Source: an uncultured bacterium (GTDB lineage: Bacteria > Patescibacteriota > Minisyncoccia > Phycocordibacterales > UBA5272). From it: a stretch of DNA of 5,750 nt. Position 1 is the first letter of the stretch; every line of letters starts with the position of its first letter. A program made the translations under genes and the position numbers. Positions 1 through 5,750 of the stretch are shown in pieces. The stretch is taken from NCBI GenBank assembly GCA_903834855.1, contig CAILKS010000045.1:1-5750 (forward strand). Reading direction: 5' to 3'. The notes beneath the pieces are model-generated. The model saw only the letters and a program-made list of their open reading frames with translations. It was not told where the DNA came from and searched no databases.

Positions 1-178
1 GTTGGAACTGTCACCATGACTGTGACGATTTGTTCATTATTGTTGAGATCCTGGCCGAAAGAAGATGGAACTTAAACAAGCCAGGGGCCCTACTCATCAG
101 CATCTTTCTTTTGTTAGATTTTTTTTACTCAGGCTTTTTGGTGGACTTGGCCAGGCTGAAGTGTTCACCCTCATTGGC
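1..178. other. Composition-shifted left end, possible chimeric or rearranged segment
   Basis: By hand count bases 1-180 are about 44% GC (80 of 180), clearly above the AT-rich remainder. In the CHASE2 reading frame the codons change abruptly at about residue 118 to GC-ending ones (CTG, GCC, AAG, TCC, ACC), whereas the upstream gene prefers A/T-ending codons. The CHASE2 frame stops at 125-127. Beyond it all three minus frames carry stops before the edge. One minus frame near the edge reads NNNEQIVTVMVTVPT, which could be the beginning of other coding sequence, but an in-frame TAA lies just before it. No insertion sequence, terminal repeat or known gene is recognisable. It could be an assembly chimera, sequence from another organism or a real recombination junction; the sequence alone does not decide. 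Confidence 0.5.
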
Positions 179-532
179 AGAGGTTGTAACTTTTGAAAGT
201 TCCTCTTTAAAAAGTTCATCACCGGATCTGGGTTCTAAAAATAATACATCATATATAATCGCCTTTATTCCATAACTATCTAATTTTTTTGTTAGCTCTG
301 CAAAAATACTTCTATCCCATGGCCATGCACCAAGGGCTTGCAAACTATTATCATCAACACCAATAACAATAGCTTCTGATCTATTTTCTGTTGTCCTTAT
401 ACCATCAAAAAATTGTTGCGTATAATACTCTCCTCGTGTAGAAATCGCTAAAAGTAATAATGCTATGCCTAGTAAAAACAAACCAACTACTTCATATATA
501 TATTTTTTTACGAAACTAAAAATTCTATCCAT
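125..532 (-). CDS. CHASE2-domain membrane sensor protein, C-terminally truncated
   Basis: CHASE2 is an extracytoplasmic sensor domain normally followed by transmembrane helices and an output module such as a cyclase or kinase. Here residues 15-31 form one membrane helix (GLFLLGIALLLLA). Residues 54-105 carry the family hallmarks: IVIGVDDNSLQALG, then the WPWDR motif at 70-74, then AIIYDVLFLEPRSGD. The protein ends at residue 135, whereas family members usually exceed 350 residues, so most of the sensor domain, the remaining membrane helices and any output domain are missing. The last 17 residues, from about 119, do not look like CHASE2 and use different codons, coinciding with the GC shift at the left end. 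The start at 532 lies 19 bases after the FecR gene stop, so the two are probably co-transcribed. There is no clear Shine-Dalgarno sequence. The domain call is firm. Whether the truncation is biological or an assembly artefact is open. Confidence 0.8.
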   Translation of the reverse strand: MDRIFSFVKKYIYEVVGLFLLGIALLLLAISTRGEYYTQQFFDGIRTTENRSEAIVIGVDDNSLQALGAWPWDRSIFAELTKKLDSYGIKAIIYDVLFLEPRSGDELFKEELSKVTTSANEGEHFSLAKSTKKPE

Positions 533-551
533 ATCAATTTATATATCTCAA

Positions 552-1811
552 TTAAAATGGATATTCATCATCAAAACGAGCCTGTAATCTTGCTTTAACT
601 ACATTATCTTTTTTCACACAATATTCATCTATTGCCTGTGCAAAAGAAAGTAAACTAGGTTTTTCAAATGGGTAGCCTTTTGACTCAGCAAATGAAGTCA
701 CAATTCTTACCCTCTCCGCTCCTTTTGCATTAACAGAACATATAACATCATCAGTATCATCTATGTAAAAATATTTCATAAATAAAGGTTCAAAAAGATT
801 AAAAAATTCTTCTTCTGACATTTTATTTACAATAACAGTTGATACTACGGGTTTTGGCGTTGCTGTTATATCTGTTGTTTTTATTATTGTATCTGTTTTA
901 GTCGTATCTGTTTTAATTACTTCATCTTTCTTTTCTGGGGTAACTTCTTTTACTTCTTCTTTGATTATTGAATCTGTGGCTGTAGTTTTTTCAATATTTT
1001 GAGGTGTCTCACTTTCAGTATCATTAAACAGAACACGCTTCAATTCTGTTCTAAAATCTTTTTCTTGAGAAGTTTCTTTTTTAAGATTATCTAAAATATC
1101 ATCGTCTTTCTTCTGTTCATCAACCCAATTACGCATTTCTGTATCATTTACTGTATCAGCCATACTCATTCTACTTGGTTGTTCTGGTGAAATTTTTACA
1201 TCTGTTTCTACAATAACAGTTTTTCCTGTTCCTAATATTATTACTTCTTCTGTTTTTGGAGTCCCTCCAATCGTTTTTGAAACAGTAGATACCTCGACCT
1301 TGTTTTCTGTTACCGCTACTTTTGTTTTCTTACTTATTCTGTCATATCTCACTGCAAATTTTGTACCACGAACAGAAGCTAATGTTCCAGCTGTTTGAAC
1401 TTGATATGATGATCCAGAAAGTAGCTTCTCAACACGGTGATATGTGGCACCAAAACTTTGATAAATAGATGTATTCTTTTCGGAAAAATTAACCGTAATT
1501 TCGGTATTATTATCAAGAGAAATACTAGAATTATCTGGCAACAAAACTGACGCCTTACCATTATCGGTATGAACTATTGATTGATTAGGAATAATCGTTG
1601 GTGAAGTGGTAGCTTTTTCAAAAATTCCACCTTCTTTTATTTTAAAAGATACATCTCCACTTAATGGATAGAGTAAAATTAATTTCTCCGTTTTATCAAC
1701 TAAAAGATTTTGTATATCTGACTTTTTAGAAACTTTAGTGGATTGATAATACCAAACAAATATAGATAAAACAGCAACTAATAAAATAACGATTGGAATA
1801 ATTCTTTTCAT
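552..1811 (-). CDS. Membrane-anchored FecR-domain protein with unassigned C-terminal domain
   Basis: Complete, 419 residues. Residues 3-21 are a hydrophobic anchor after a basic MKR start, so the remainder is predicted outside the cytoplasm. A FecR-type beta-rich domain spans about 78-178, with the typical run SIVHTDNGKASVLLPDNSSI, the GTLASVRGTKFAV motif at 142-154 and the closing strand TKVAVTENKVEVS. Residues 210-330 form a charged Lys/Glu/Thr-rich linker containing TKTDT repeats. Residues 331-419 look like a separate small domain with two cysteines (C358, C398) that I cannot assign. In iron-uptake systems FecR relays a signal to an ECF sigma factor, but FecR domains also occur in many unrelated surface proteins. 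No sigma factor or TonB receptor is nearby, so iron signalling should not be assumed. The tightly linked CHASE2 gene suggests a shared envelope-sensing role; pairing of FecR and CHASE2 genes is, to my knowledge, recurrent in bacteria. The sequence AAGGAA lies about 16 bases before the ATG, far for a ribosome site. Confidence 0.88.
   Translation of the reverse strand: MKRIIPIVILLVAVLSIFVWYYQSTKVSKKSDIQNLLVDKTEKLILLYPLSGDVSFKIKEGGIFEKATTSPTIIPNQSIVHTDNGKASVLLPDNSSISLDNNTEITVNFSEKNTSIYQSFGATYHRVEKLLSGSSYQVQTAGTLASVRGTKFAVRYDRISKKTKVAVTENKVEVSTVSKTIGGTPKTEEVIILGTGKTVIVETDVKISPEQPSRMSMADTVNDTEMRNWVDEQKKDDDILDNLKKETSQEKDFRTELKRVLFNDTESETPQNIEKTTATDSIIKEEVKEVTPEKKDEVIKTDTTKTDTIIKTTDITATPKPVVSTVIVNKMSEEEFFNLFEPLFMKYFYIDDTDDVICSVNAKGAERVRIVTSFAESKGYPFEKPSLLSFAQAIDEYCVKKDNVVKARLQARFDDEYPF
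889..915. repeat. Short direct repeat inside the FecR linker
   Basis: The 12-base unit GTATCTGTTTTA occurs at 889-900 and again at 904-915, a 15-base period. It encodes the repeated TKTDT segment (about residues 299-308) of the hydrophilic linker in the FecR protein. It is in frame, so copy-number change would lengthen or shorten the linker without breaking the gene. Probably ordinary low-complexity linker sequence. Confidence 0.6.
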
Positions 1812-1820
1812 ATAGAATAC

Positions 1821-1858
1821 AGTATATTCCTTATATCTAGAAATGAAAGAAATATTAA
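1821..1858 (-). promoter_or_regulatory. Weak candidate promoter for the FecR-CHASE2 unit
   Basis: The terminator upstream implies that the FecR gene needs its own promoter in this gap. On the minus strand TATAAG (1830-1835) lies 17 bases from TTAATA (1853-1858), matching 5/6 and 4/6 of the sigma-70 boxes. A second possible -10 box, TATACT (1821-1826), has only a poor -35 partner. The TTAATA box overlaps the outer arm of the terminator stem, and the predicted leader is very short. In DNA this AT-rich such matches arise easily by chance. Confidence 0.25.
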
Positions 1859-1887
1859 AATCCCCGATTTTGTTCGGGGATTTTAAT
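1854..1887. terminator. Perfect 14-bp stem intrinsic terminator, probably bidirectional
   Basis: ATTAAAATCCCCGA at 1854-1867 is the exact reverse complement of TCGGGGATTTTAAT at 1874-1887, with a 6-base loop. The inner stem is GC-rich (CCCCG/CGGGG) and the outer stem is A/T, giving a U-run on the 3' side whichever strand is transcribed. On the minus strand it begins 20 bases after the stop of the small acidic protein gene and lies about 43 bases upstream of the FecR start, so it ends the former transcript and insulates the latter. It is the clearest non-coding element in the window. Confidence 0.85.
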
Positions 1888-1907
1888 TTGAAAAACCAAA
1901 CAACTAA

Positions 1908-2114
1908 TTACATAGCTAAAGGAGTTTCAGTTGAAGTAACAACAGGTGCCTCTTCTGTGACAACCACATCTGCAACAGTTTCTGTTGATGTTTCTGCTAC
2001 TATTTCTGGTACTGATTCTATAGCCACTTCTGGAACAGCAACAGTATCGTTTGCTATAACTTCTACATTTTCAACTACTGGAAATGTTGGCACGTTTGTT
2101 GTATCTTCTGACAT
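1908..2114 (-). CDS. Small acidic Val/Thr/Glu-rich protein of unknown function
   Basis: 68 residues, from MSEDTTNVPTFP to a TAA stop. By count it has 16 Val, 11 Thr, 11 Glu, 3 Asp and 6 Pro, and no Lys, Arg, His, Gln, Gly, Cys, Trp or Tyr, so the net charge is about -14. There is no signal peptide or membrane helix. A loose VPE-type pattern recurs (AVPEVAIESVPEIVAETSTE). It is probably disordered or an extended repeat-like chain. Support for a real gene comes from context: a sigma-70-like promoter about 35 bases upstream of the ATG and a strong terminator 20 bases after the stop frame exactly this reading frame. No Shine-Dalgarno sequence is visible. A longer Ser/Thr-rich frame on the opposite strand is less likely because it starts upstream of, and reads through, the terminator stem. 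I recognise no family and assign no function. Confidence 0.6.
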   Translation of the reverse strand: MSEDTTNVPTFPVVENVEVIANDTVAVPEVAIESVPEIVAETSTETVADVVVTEEAPVVTSTETPLAM

Positions 2115-2147
2115 ATATTTTATTTAATTAGGAACCATTAAGCACGC

Positions 2148-2176
2148 ATGATACCTTTTAATGAAATATATAGCAA
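2148..2176 (-). promoter_or_regulatory. Candidate sigma-70 promoter for the small acidic protein gene
   Basis: On the minus strand TTGCTA (2171-2176, 4/6 match to TTGACA) is followed after exactly 17 bases by TATCAT (2148-2153, 5/6 match to TATAAT). Transcription would begin near 2140, giving a leader of roughly 25-30 bases before the ATG at 2114. It lies in the 80-base gap after the kinase gene, which shows no convincing terminator, so the small gene may also receive read-through from the kinase operon. Confidence 0.45.
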
Positions 2177-2194
2177 AGAAAAATATTTCTAAAT

Positions 2195-4555
2195 CTAATT
2201 TAATTCTCTCGTACCAGATTTTGCGATCATACCAGAAAGCGGGAATGAGCAAGCAAAAATTGTATGTTCTCCTTCTTTGGAAGTAAACCAAATTTTTCCA
2301 CCTGAATTATCTACAATTTGTTTTACAATATAAAGTCCAAGTCCATTACCATCAACATCTTGTCCTTGCGCATTACTTGCTCTAAACATCTTCTCAAATA
2401 TTTTTGATTGATCAGACTCTGGTATTGCTTCTCCATTATTTTCAACACTAAAGAAAATATCTTTATCATCTGATTTAATGGCAACTTTTATCTCACCATT
2501 ATCTTGCGTATATTTAATAGAGTTAGAAATAAAATTTTGGAAGATAATACGAAGTAATTTTGTATCAACAGGAACAACTGGTAAATTATCATCAAATTCT
2601 TTGATTAATTTATGACCTTTATCTTTAATACGTCCTTCCATCTCCTTGAGAACTTCTTCACAAAGAGGCACAAAATTAGTTGGTGTGGGTTCAATAATAA
2701 ACACACCAGTTTCAATACGAGAAACATTTAAGAGAGCATTGATAAGCTCATTCATACGAAGATTCATAATATAAGAATCATTTAAAACTTCTTTTTGTTT
2801 ATCTGTAATAGCACCATAATCTCCATCCAAAAGCATTTCTAAATTCCATCTAATTGCACCCACTGGGGTTTTTAGTTGATGTGAAGCAAGAGAAACGAAT
2901 TCTGTTTTCTCCTTATCTATTTCTTTTGCTTTTGTTACATCATTTTCAATAGCTACGAAAAAGATAACTTCTCCATTATCATCCAATACTGGAGATATTC
3001 TAATACTTGCAATATAGTATTCTCCATTCTTCCTTCTATTTTTTATTTCCCTTATAAAGACTTTCTTTTGAGTTTTTATTATATCCCATAGTTCTTTATA
3101 ATACTCAATCGGCATAGGAATTTTCCATAAAACTCCAGCTTTTTTTCCTAAATACTCTTCTACTGTATATCCAGTAATTCTTTCAACTGACTTATTACCA
3201 TAAATAACAATTCCTTCATGGTCTGTAATAACAATTTGATCAGATGCACTATCTACAGCAAGCTTAAATTTTTCTAAATCATTTGCCAATTCTTCACTTT
3301 TATCTTTTTCTTTTTCTACATCTTCAAGAATGTTCATTATTGCCCCTTTTTGTTCTTCTAAGTCTTTTGTTTTTATTTCAAGTTCTTTAGTTTGTTCTTC
3401 AATTTTCTCTTCAATTTCAGATTTAGACTTCTTTATTTCCAAAGACATCGCATTAAAAGCACTGGAGAGCTCTTCTATTTCATCATCAGTATCTATTTTT
3501 GTTTCATAATCATAGTCACCTTGCTCTATTTTTTTGGCCGCTTTCTTTAAAAGATTGAGTGGTATTGTAATTCTCTTAGAAGTCACTAATCCGACCAATA
3601 AAAATACAATAACCGCTACAAAAAAGACCATAGAGAATGTAATTATTAAAGGACCAACAAAAGAAAAAACATCTGTTTTATCGACTTTTGTAATAAGACA
3701 CCAACCAGTCTCAGGAATATAATAATGTGTAGCTAAAACATCTATATTTCTATAATCTTTTGCCTCTACAACTTGTAGACCAAAAGTTTCTAAAAAACCA
3801 CTATATCCGTTTTTGATAATATATTTTACCTCTTCACTATCAAAACAATCATGAGCATTTTGTGTATCAATCTTCTTTTTCAAAACAAACTTCTCACCGA
3901 GAAAACGTGTCGGCGTAATGAGAATTTTATCTTTGTTTATCAAAAAGTTCTCCTCAGTTTCACCTAAACCATTTTCGCTCTTTACTATAGAAAAGAAATT
4001 ACTTGGAAGATACCTTAATACTGAAATTCCAAGAACACTTCCATCATCGTCTTTCACTGGCGAAGAAATAGTATAAGTAAGTTTATTTAAAGTAGTAGAA
4101 AAATAAACATCCTTAAAAAAAACCCCATCCTTAGCCTCTAAAAAATAAGGGTCCCCGCTTTTATCTATTCCTTCTTGAGTTTTGTCTGATGAAGCAATAA
4201 TTTTACCTTTAGTATCTAAAATAAAAGCTTCGTTAATGTGCGGATCTGCTTCTATAGTTCTAATTAGACGTTTATCTATTTTTGTTTTTATAACAGAGTA
4301 TTGCTTACTGGTGGTGGCTTCTTTTAATAAATCTCTATACACAGATGCTGCTGCCAAAATAACAGAAGTTGTTTCTTCATCTTGAATAAAAGTTCTGATA
4401 TGTTCAGCTCTGGCTCTACCACTTGATGATATAAAAGATTCTGCATTTCTTTTCGCTAAATTAGAAGAGTAGTTGCCGGAAATCAGTCCCACTATAAGCA
4501 ATATAAAAATAAAAACTAGTATGAAACCAAGATTTATTTTTGTTATAATTTTCAT
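2195..4555 (-). CDS. Membrane sensor histidine kinase (dCache-HAMP-PAS-HisKA-HATPase)
   Basis: Complete, 786 residues. TM1 at about 7-26 and TM2 at about 300-325 bracket a large extracytoplasmic region (30-298) of dCache type, recognisable from the two-lobed length, the DPYFLEAKDG segment and TISSPVKDDDGSVLGISVL. HAMP follows at about 326-378, a charged coiled coil at 372-430, and PAS at about 430-545. HisKA carries the H-box SHQLKTP with phospho-acceptor H559. The ATPase domain has an N-box with N674 and N678 (QNFISNSIKYT), an F-box-like KIFEKMFRA and a GNGLGL lid motif at 736-741. The G1 box reads ENNGEAIP, with Asn where the adenine-contacting Asp is usual and Ala for the second Gly. C237 and C286 in the sensor region could form a disulfide. 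It should autophosphorylate and pass phosphate to a response regulator, but none is in the window, so the output is unknown. The start lies 12 bases after the hemerythrin-like gene stop with no evident Shine-Dalgarno sequence; these two and the PAS gene look like one operon. The TAG stop is unlike the TAA of its neighbours. Confidence 0.93.
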   Translation of the reverse strand: MKIITKINLGFILVFIFILLIVGLISGNYSSNLAKRNAESFISSSGRARAEHIRTFIQDEETTSVILAAASVYRDLLKEATTSKQYSVIKTKIDKRLIRTIEADPHINEAFILDTKGKIIASSDKTQEGIDKSGDPYFLEAKDGVFFKDVYFSTTLNKLTYTISSPVKDDDGSVLGISVLRYLPSNFFSIVKSENGLGETEENFLINKDKILITPTRFLGEKFVLKKKIDTQNAHDCFDSEEVKYIIKNGYSGFLETFGLQVVEAKDYRNIDVLATHYYIPETGWCLITKVDKTDVFSFVGPLIITFSMVFFVAVIVFLLVGLVTSKRITIPLNLLKKAAKKIEQGDYDYETKIDTDDEIEELSSAFNAMSLEIKKSKSEIEEKIEEQTKELEIKTKDLEEQKGAIMNILEDVEKEKDKSEELANDLEKFKLAVDSASDQIVITDHEGIVIYGNKSVERITGYTVEEYLGKKAGVLWKIPMPIEYYKELWDIIKTQKKVFIREIKNRRKNGEYYIASIRISPVLDDNGEVIFFVAIENDVTKAKEIDKEKTEFVSLASHQLKTPVGAIRWNLEMLLDGDYGAITDKQKEVLNDSYIMNLRMNELINALLNVSRIETGVFIIEPTPTNFVPLCEEVLKEMEGRIKDKGHKLIKEFDDNLPVVPVDTKLLRIIFQNFISNSIKYTQDNGEIKVAIKSDDKDIFFSVENNGEAIPESDQSKIFEKMFRASNAQGQDVDGNGLGLYIVKQIVDNSGGKIWFTSKEGEHTIFACSFPLSGMIAKSGTRELN

Positions 4556-4567
4556 TTGATTTAAAAT

Positions 4568-4999
4568 TTACTTATACATTCCCCAATAACTGTATACCCC
4601 ATCTTCCTCAGATTCAATTCTAAGATTTAAAACTGATATAATATTTTCCAATTCTTTTATAAAAATACTTAGATCTTTTTCTATATTAGAAATTTCTGTA
4701 TATTTTTCAAGAAAAGCTGTGACGACGACACCAATTTCTTTCATTTGATTTATAAAATCTTCAGTTTTCAAAGTGTCGATCCCTTTACTTTTCATAGCAT
4801 CAATAAGTTTTGGATAAAAAATACCATTTTCCAAATTTAAATGTTCTTTTAAGTCTAAAGAAAATTGCTTCAAATAAGCGTTGATTTCATTAGCTTTGAT
4901 TTCCTCATTTTTTGATAAAACTAAAGCTATACCAATATCTTTTTGTAGATTTCTATGTTGCTGCACCATTCTTTCTATAATATTATCTAAGTTTTCCAT
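4568..4999 (-). CDS. Hemerythrin-like (HHE) four-helix protein with degenerate metal site
   Basis: 143 residues, soluble and largely helical, matching the length of single-domain hemerythrin-like proteins. Hemerythrins bind a diiron centre through His and Glu/Asp ligands and sense or carry oxygen. The first half fits: H15 in MVQQHRNLQ and an HxxxE pair, H53 and E57, in KEHLNLENGIFYPKL. The second half does not. Where an EH motif is expected in the third helix it reads KEIGVVV (Ile at 89), and the second HxxxE pair reads RIESEE (Arg127 for His, Glu131 kept). If this alignment is right, two of the usual histidine ligands are lost and a normal diiron site is unlikely. The gene sits 3 bases after the PAS protein gene and 12 bases before the kinase gene, so it is probably a partner in the same signalling pathway. 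An unrelated helical bundle is the main alternative. Confidence 0.65.
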   Translation of the reverse strand: MENLDNIIERMVQQHRNLQKDIGIALVLSKNEEIKANEINAYLKQFSLDLKEHLNLENGIFYPKLIDAMKSKGIDTLKTEDFINQMKEIGVVVTAFLEKYTEISNIEKDLSIFIKELENIISVLNLRIESEEDGVYSYWGMYK

Positions 5000-5002
5000 A
5001 CT

Positions 5003-5750
5003 TTAATTATTATTTTCTTTATCCTTTAGCTCCATTATTTCCTTTTTCAGTTTTATCATTTCAAGCTCCCTACCAACCATCAATTTATTTGAACGTTCTG
5101 CTTCAGCTAAAGACTTACTCACTTCTTCAGCTAATTTTTTGGCTTTTTCTATTGACTTCTTTTCCTCTGTATTATCACGAACAACTGCCCACAAATAAAT
5201 ATCATCATCTATTTCAAATTTTGTAAGTGACACATTTGCAAAGAAATCTGGTCCATTTAATTTTTTATGAGTCCATTCAAAAGAATTACTACCTTTTTCT
5301 AATGCTATATCAATCATCTCTTTTGCTTTTTCAAAAGATGGTTTTCCATCTGACTGAAATTCTGGAGATACATCTCCAGGGGTAACAATTTTTAACTCAT
5401 CAACATCTTTTAAACCAAACATTTTAAATGAGGCCGTATTACCTTCAGAAAATTTCCAATCAGGTGGATAAAGAGTCATAATAGCCTCATTAGAATGCTC
5501 AAAAAAGAATTTATACTTTTTTTCAGTCTCTTTATCTTTTTTTATCTCTTTATCAAAATGTTTAAAAGCAAAGAAATATAAAATTGGAGAAACTATTAAT
5601 GCAAGTAAAATAGCATCAAACGAACTTTCAATAAAATGCGACTTATTATCTAAAACTTCTTCAAGAAAAGACATTATTATAAATTCTGAAAAGAAAATAC
5701 ATAAAACAATTACACTAAAGACTTTTACTAAATTATTTCTTAAAAAAGAA
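5003..5750 (-). CDS. Membrane-anchored PAS-domain protein, N-terminus beyond the window
   Basis: An ATG at 5674 would give 223 residues, but the frame stays open upstream to the window edge. That extension encodes a hydrophobic helix (VFSVIVLCIFFSEFIIM), so the true start is probably to the right of 5750. Together with AILLALIVSPILYFFAF (residues 21-37 counted from the internal Met) this makes the two-helix hairpin with acidic residues common at the N-terminus of sensor proteins. A PAS domain covers about 54-170, of the subtype with MFG, TPGDVSPEFQSDG, EKAKEMIDIALEKGSNSFEW and a closing VRDNTEEKK. Residues 172-220 form a coiled coil containing NKLMVGRELEMIKLKKEI, a segment often seen after PAS domains in signalling proteins. 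No kinase, cyclase or methyl-accepting domain follows, so it is a sensor without a catalytic output. It may act by dimerising or by contacting the kinase two genes downstream. The stop is 3 bases before the hemerythrin-like start. Confidence 0.85.
   Translation of the reverse strand, partial: SFLRNNLVKVFSVIVLCIFFSEFIIMSFLEEVLDNKSHFIESSFDAILLALIVSPILYFFAFKHFDKEIKKDKETEKKYKFFFEHSNEAIMTLYPPDWKFSEGNTASFKMFGLKDVDELKIVTPGDVSPEFQSDGKPSFEKAKEMIDIALEKGSNSFEWTHKKLNGPDFFANVSLTKFEIDDDIYLWAVVRDNTEEKKSIEKAKKLAEEVSKSLAEAERSNKLMVGRELEMIKLKKEIMELKDKENNN

Noticed and set aside
1..178. CHASE2 continuation after a simple frameshift in the left segment
   Set aside because: Reading the other two minus frames gives stops within a few codons or sequence without CHASE2 character, so a single indel does not restore the protein.
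3..275. Open plus-strand frame across the left edge and the composition junction
   Set aside because: It overlaps the well-supported CHASE2 motifs on the minus strand, its product resembles no known family, and it has no ribosome site. It is most simply a chance opening.
1379..1561. Minus-strand frame overlapping the FecR domain
   Set aside because: It lies wholly inside the FecR coding region in another frame, with no start context or recognisable product.
1843..2127. 94-residue Ser/Thr-rich frame on the plus strand
   Set aside because: It starts before and reads through the 14-bp terminator stem, mirrors the codon bias of the opposite-strand small gene, and has no promoter or ribosome site evidence. 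It is kept only as the less likely alternative to the acidic protein.
2163..2189. Possible weak hairpin just after the kinase stop as an operon terminator
   Set aside because: The arms (GAAATAT/ATATTTC) are only 7 bases, all but one pair A/T, with a 13-base loop and no following U-run, so it would not be stable enough to call.
3534..3722. Plus-strand frame within the kinase gene
   Set aside because: It is antisense to the second membrane helix and HAMP region of a clearly real kinase; a shadow frame.
4182..4385. Plus-strand frame within the kinase sensor domain
   Set aside because: It is antisense to conserved dCache coding sequence and has no independent support.

Overview
The window is AT-rich (roughly 30% GC by eye), uses the standard genetic code (TAA and TAG stops), and has every credible gene on the minus strand. 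Shine-Dalgarno sequences are weak or absent and spacers are short (3 to 20 bases). Compact gene packing, membrane signalling proteins and a FecR/CHASE2 pair fit an uncultivated small-genome bacterium, with Candidatus Patescibacteria (CPR) my best guess. That placement is inference: there is no rRNA or marker gene here.

Reading in the direction of transcription (right to left), the first unit is a signalling cassette. It has a membrane-anchored PAS protein that runs off the right edge (5003-5750), a hemerythrin-like four-helix protein with two metal-ligand histidines apparently replaced (4568-4999), and a complete 786-residue sensor histidine kinase with dCache, HAMP, PAS, HisKA and HATPase domains (2195-4555). 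The spacers are 3 and 12 bases, so the three are probably co-transcribed from a promoter outside the window. No response regulator is visible.

Next comes a very small acidic protein with no basic residues (1908-2114). It has a plausible promoter of its own and is followed by a perfect 14-bp stem terminator (1854-1887), which also insulates the following unit.

The last unit is a membrane-anchored FecR-domain protein (552-1811) followed 19 bases later by a CHASE2-domain protein (125-532). The CHASE2 protein stops after about 135 residues, part way through its sensor domain. The break coincides with a change to higher GC (about 44% over bases 1-178) and to codons unlike the rest of the window. 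I read the left 178 bases as either a chimeric or misassembled contig end, or a genuine rearrangement that truncated the gene.

No tRNA, rRNA, CRISPR array or insertion sequence was seen, and no stretch over 300 bases lacks a gene. I did not find a clearly new system. The oddest items are the acidic small protein, the degenerate hemerythrin-like protein inside a kinase operon, the unassigned C-terminal domain of the FecR protein and the broken CHASE2 gene.
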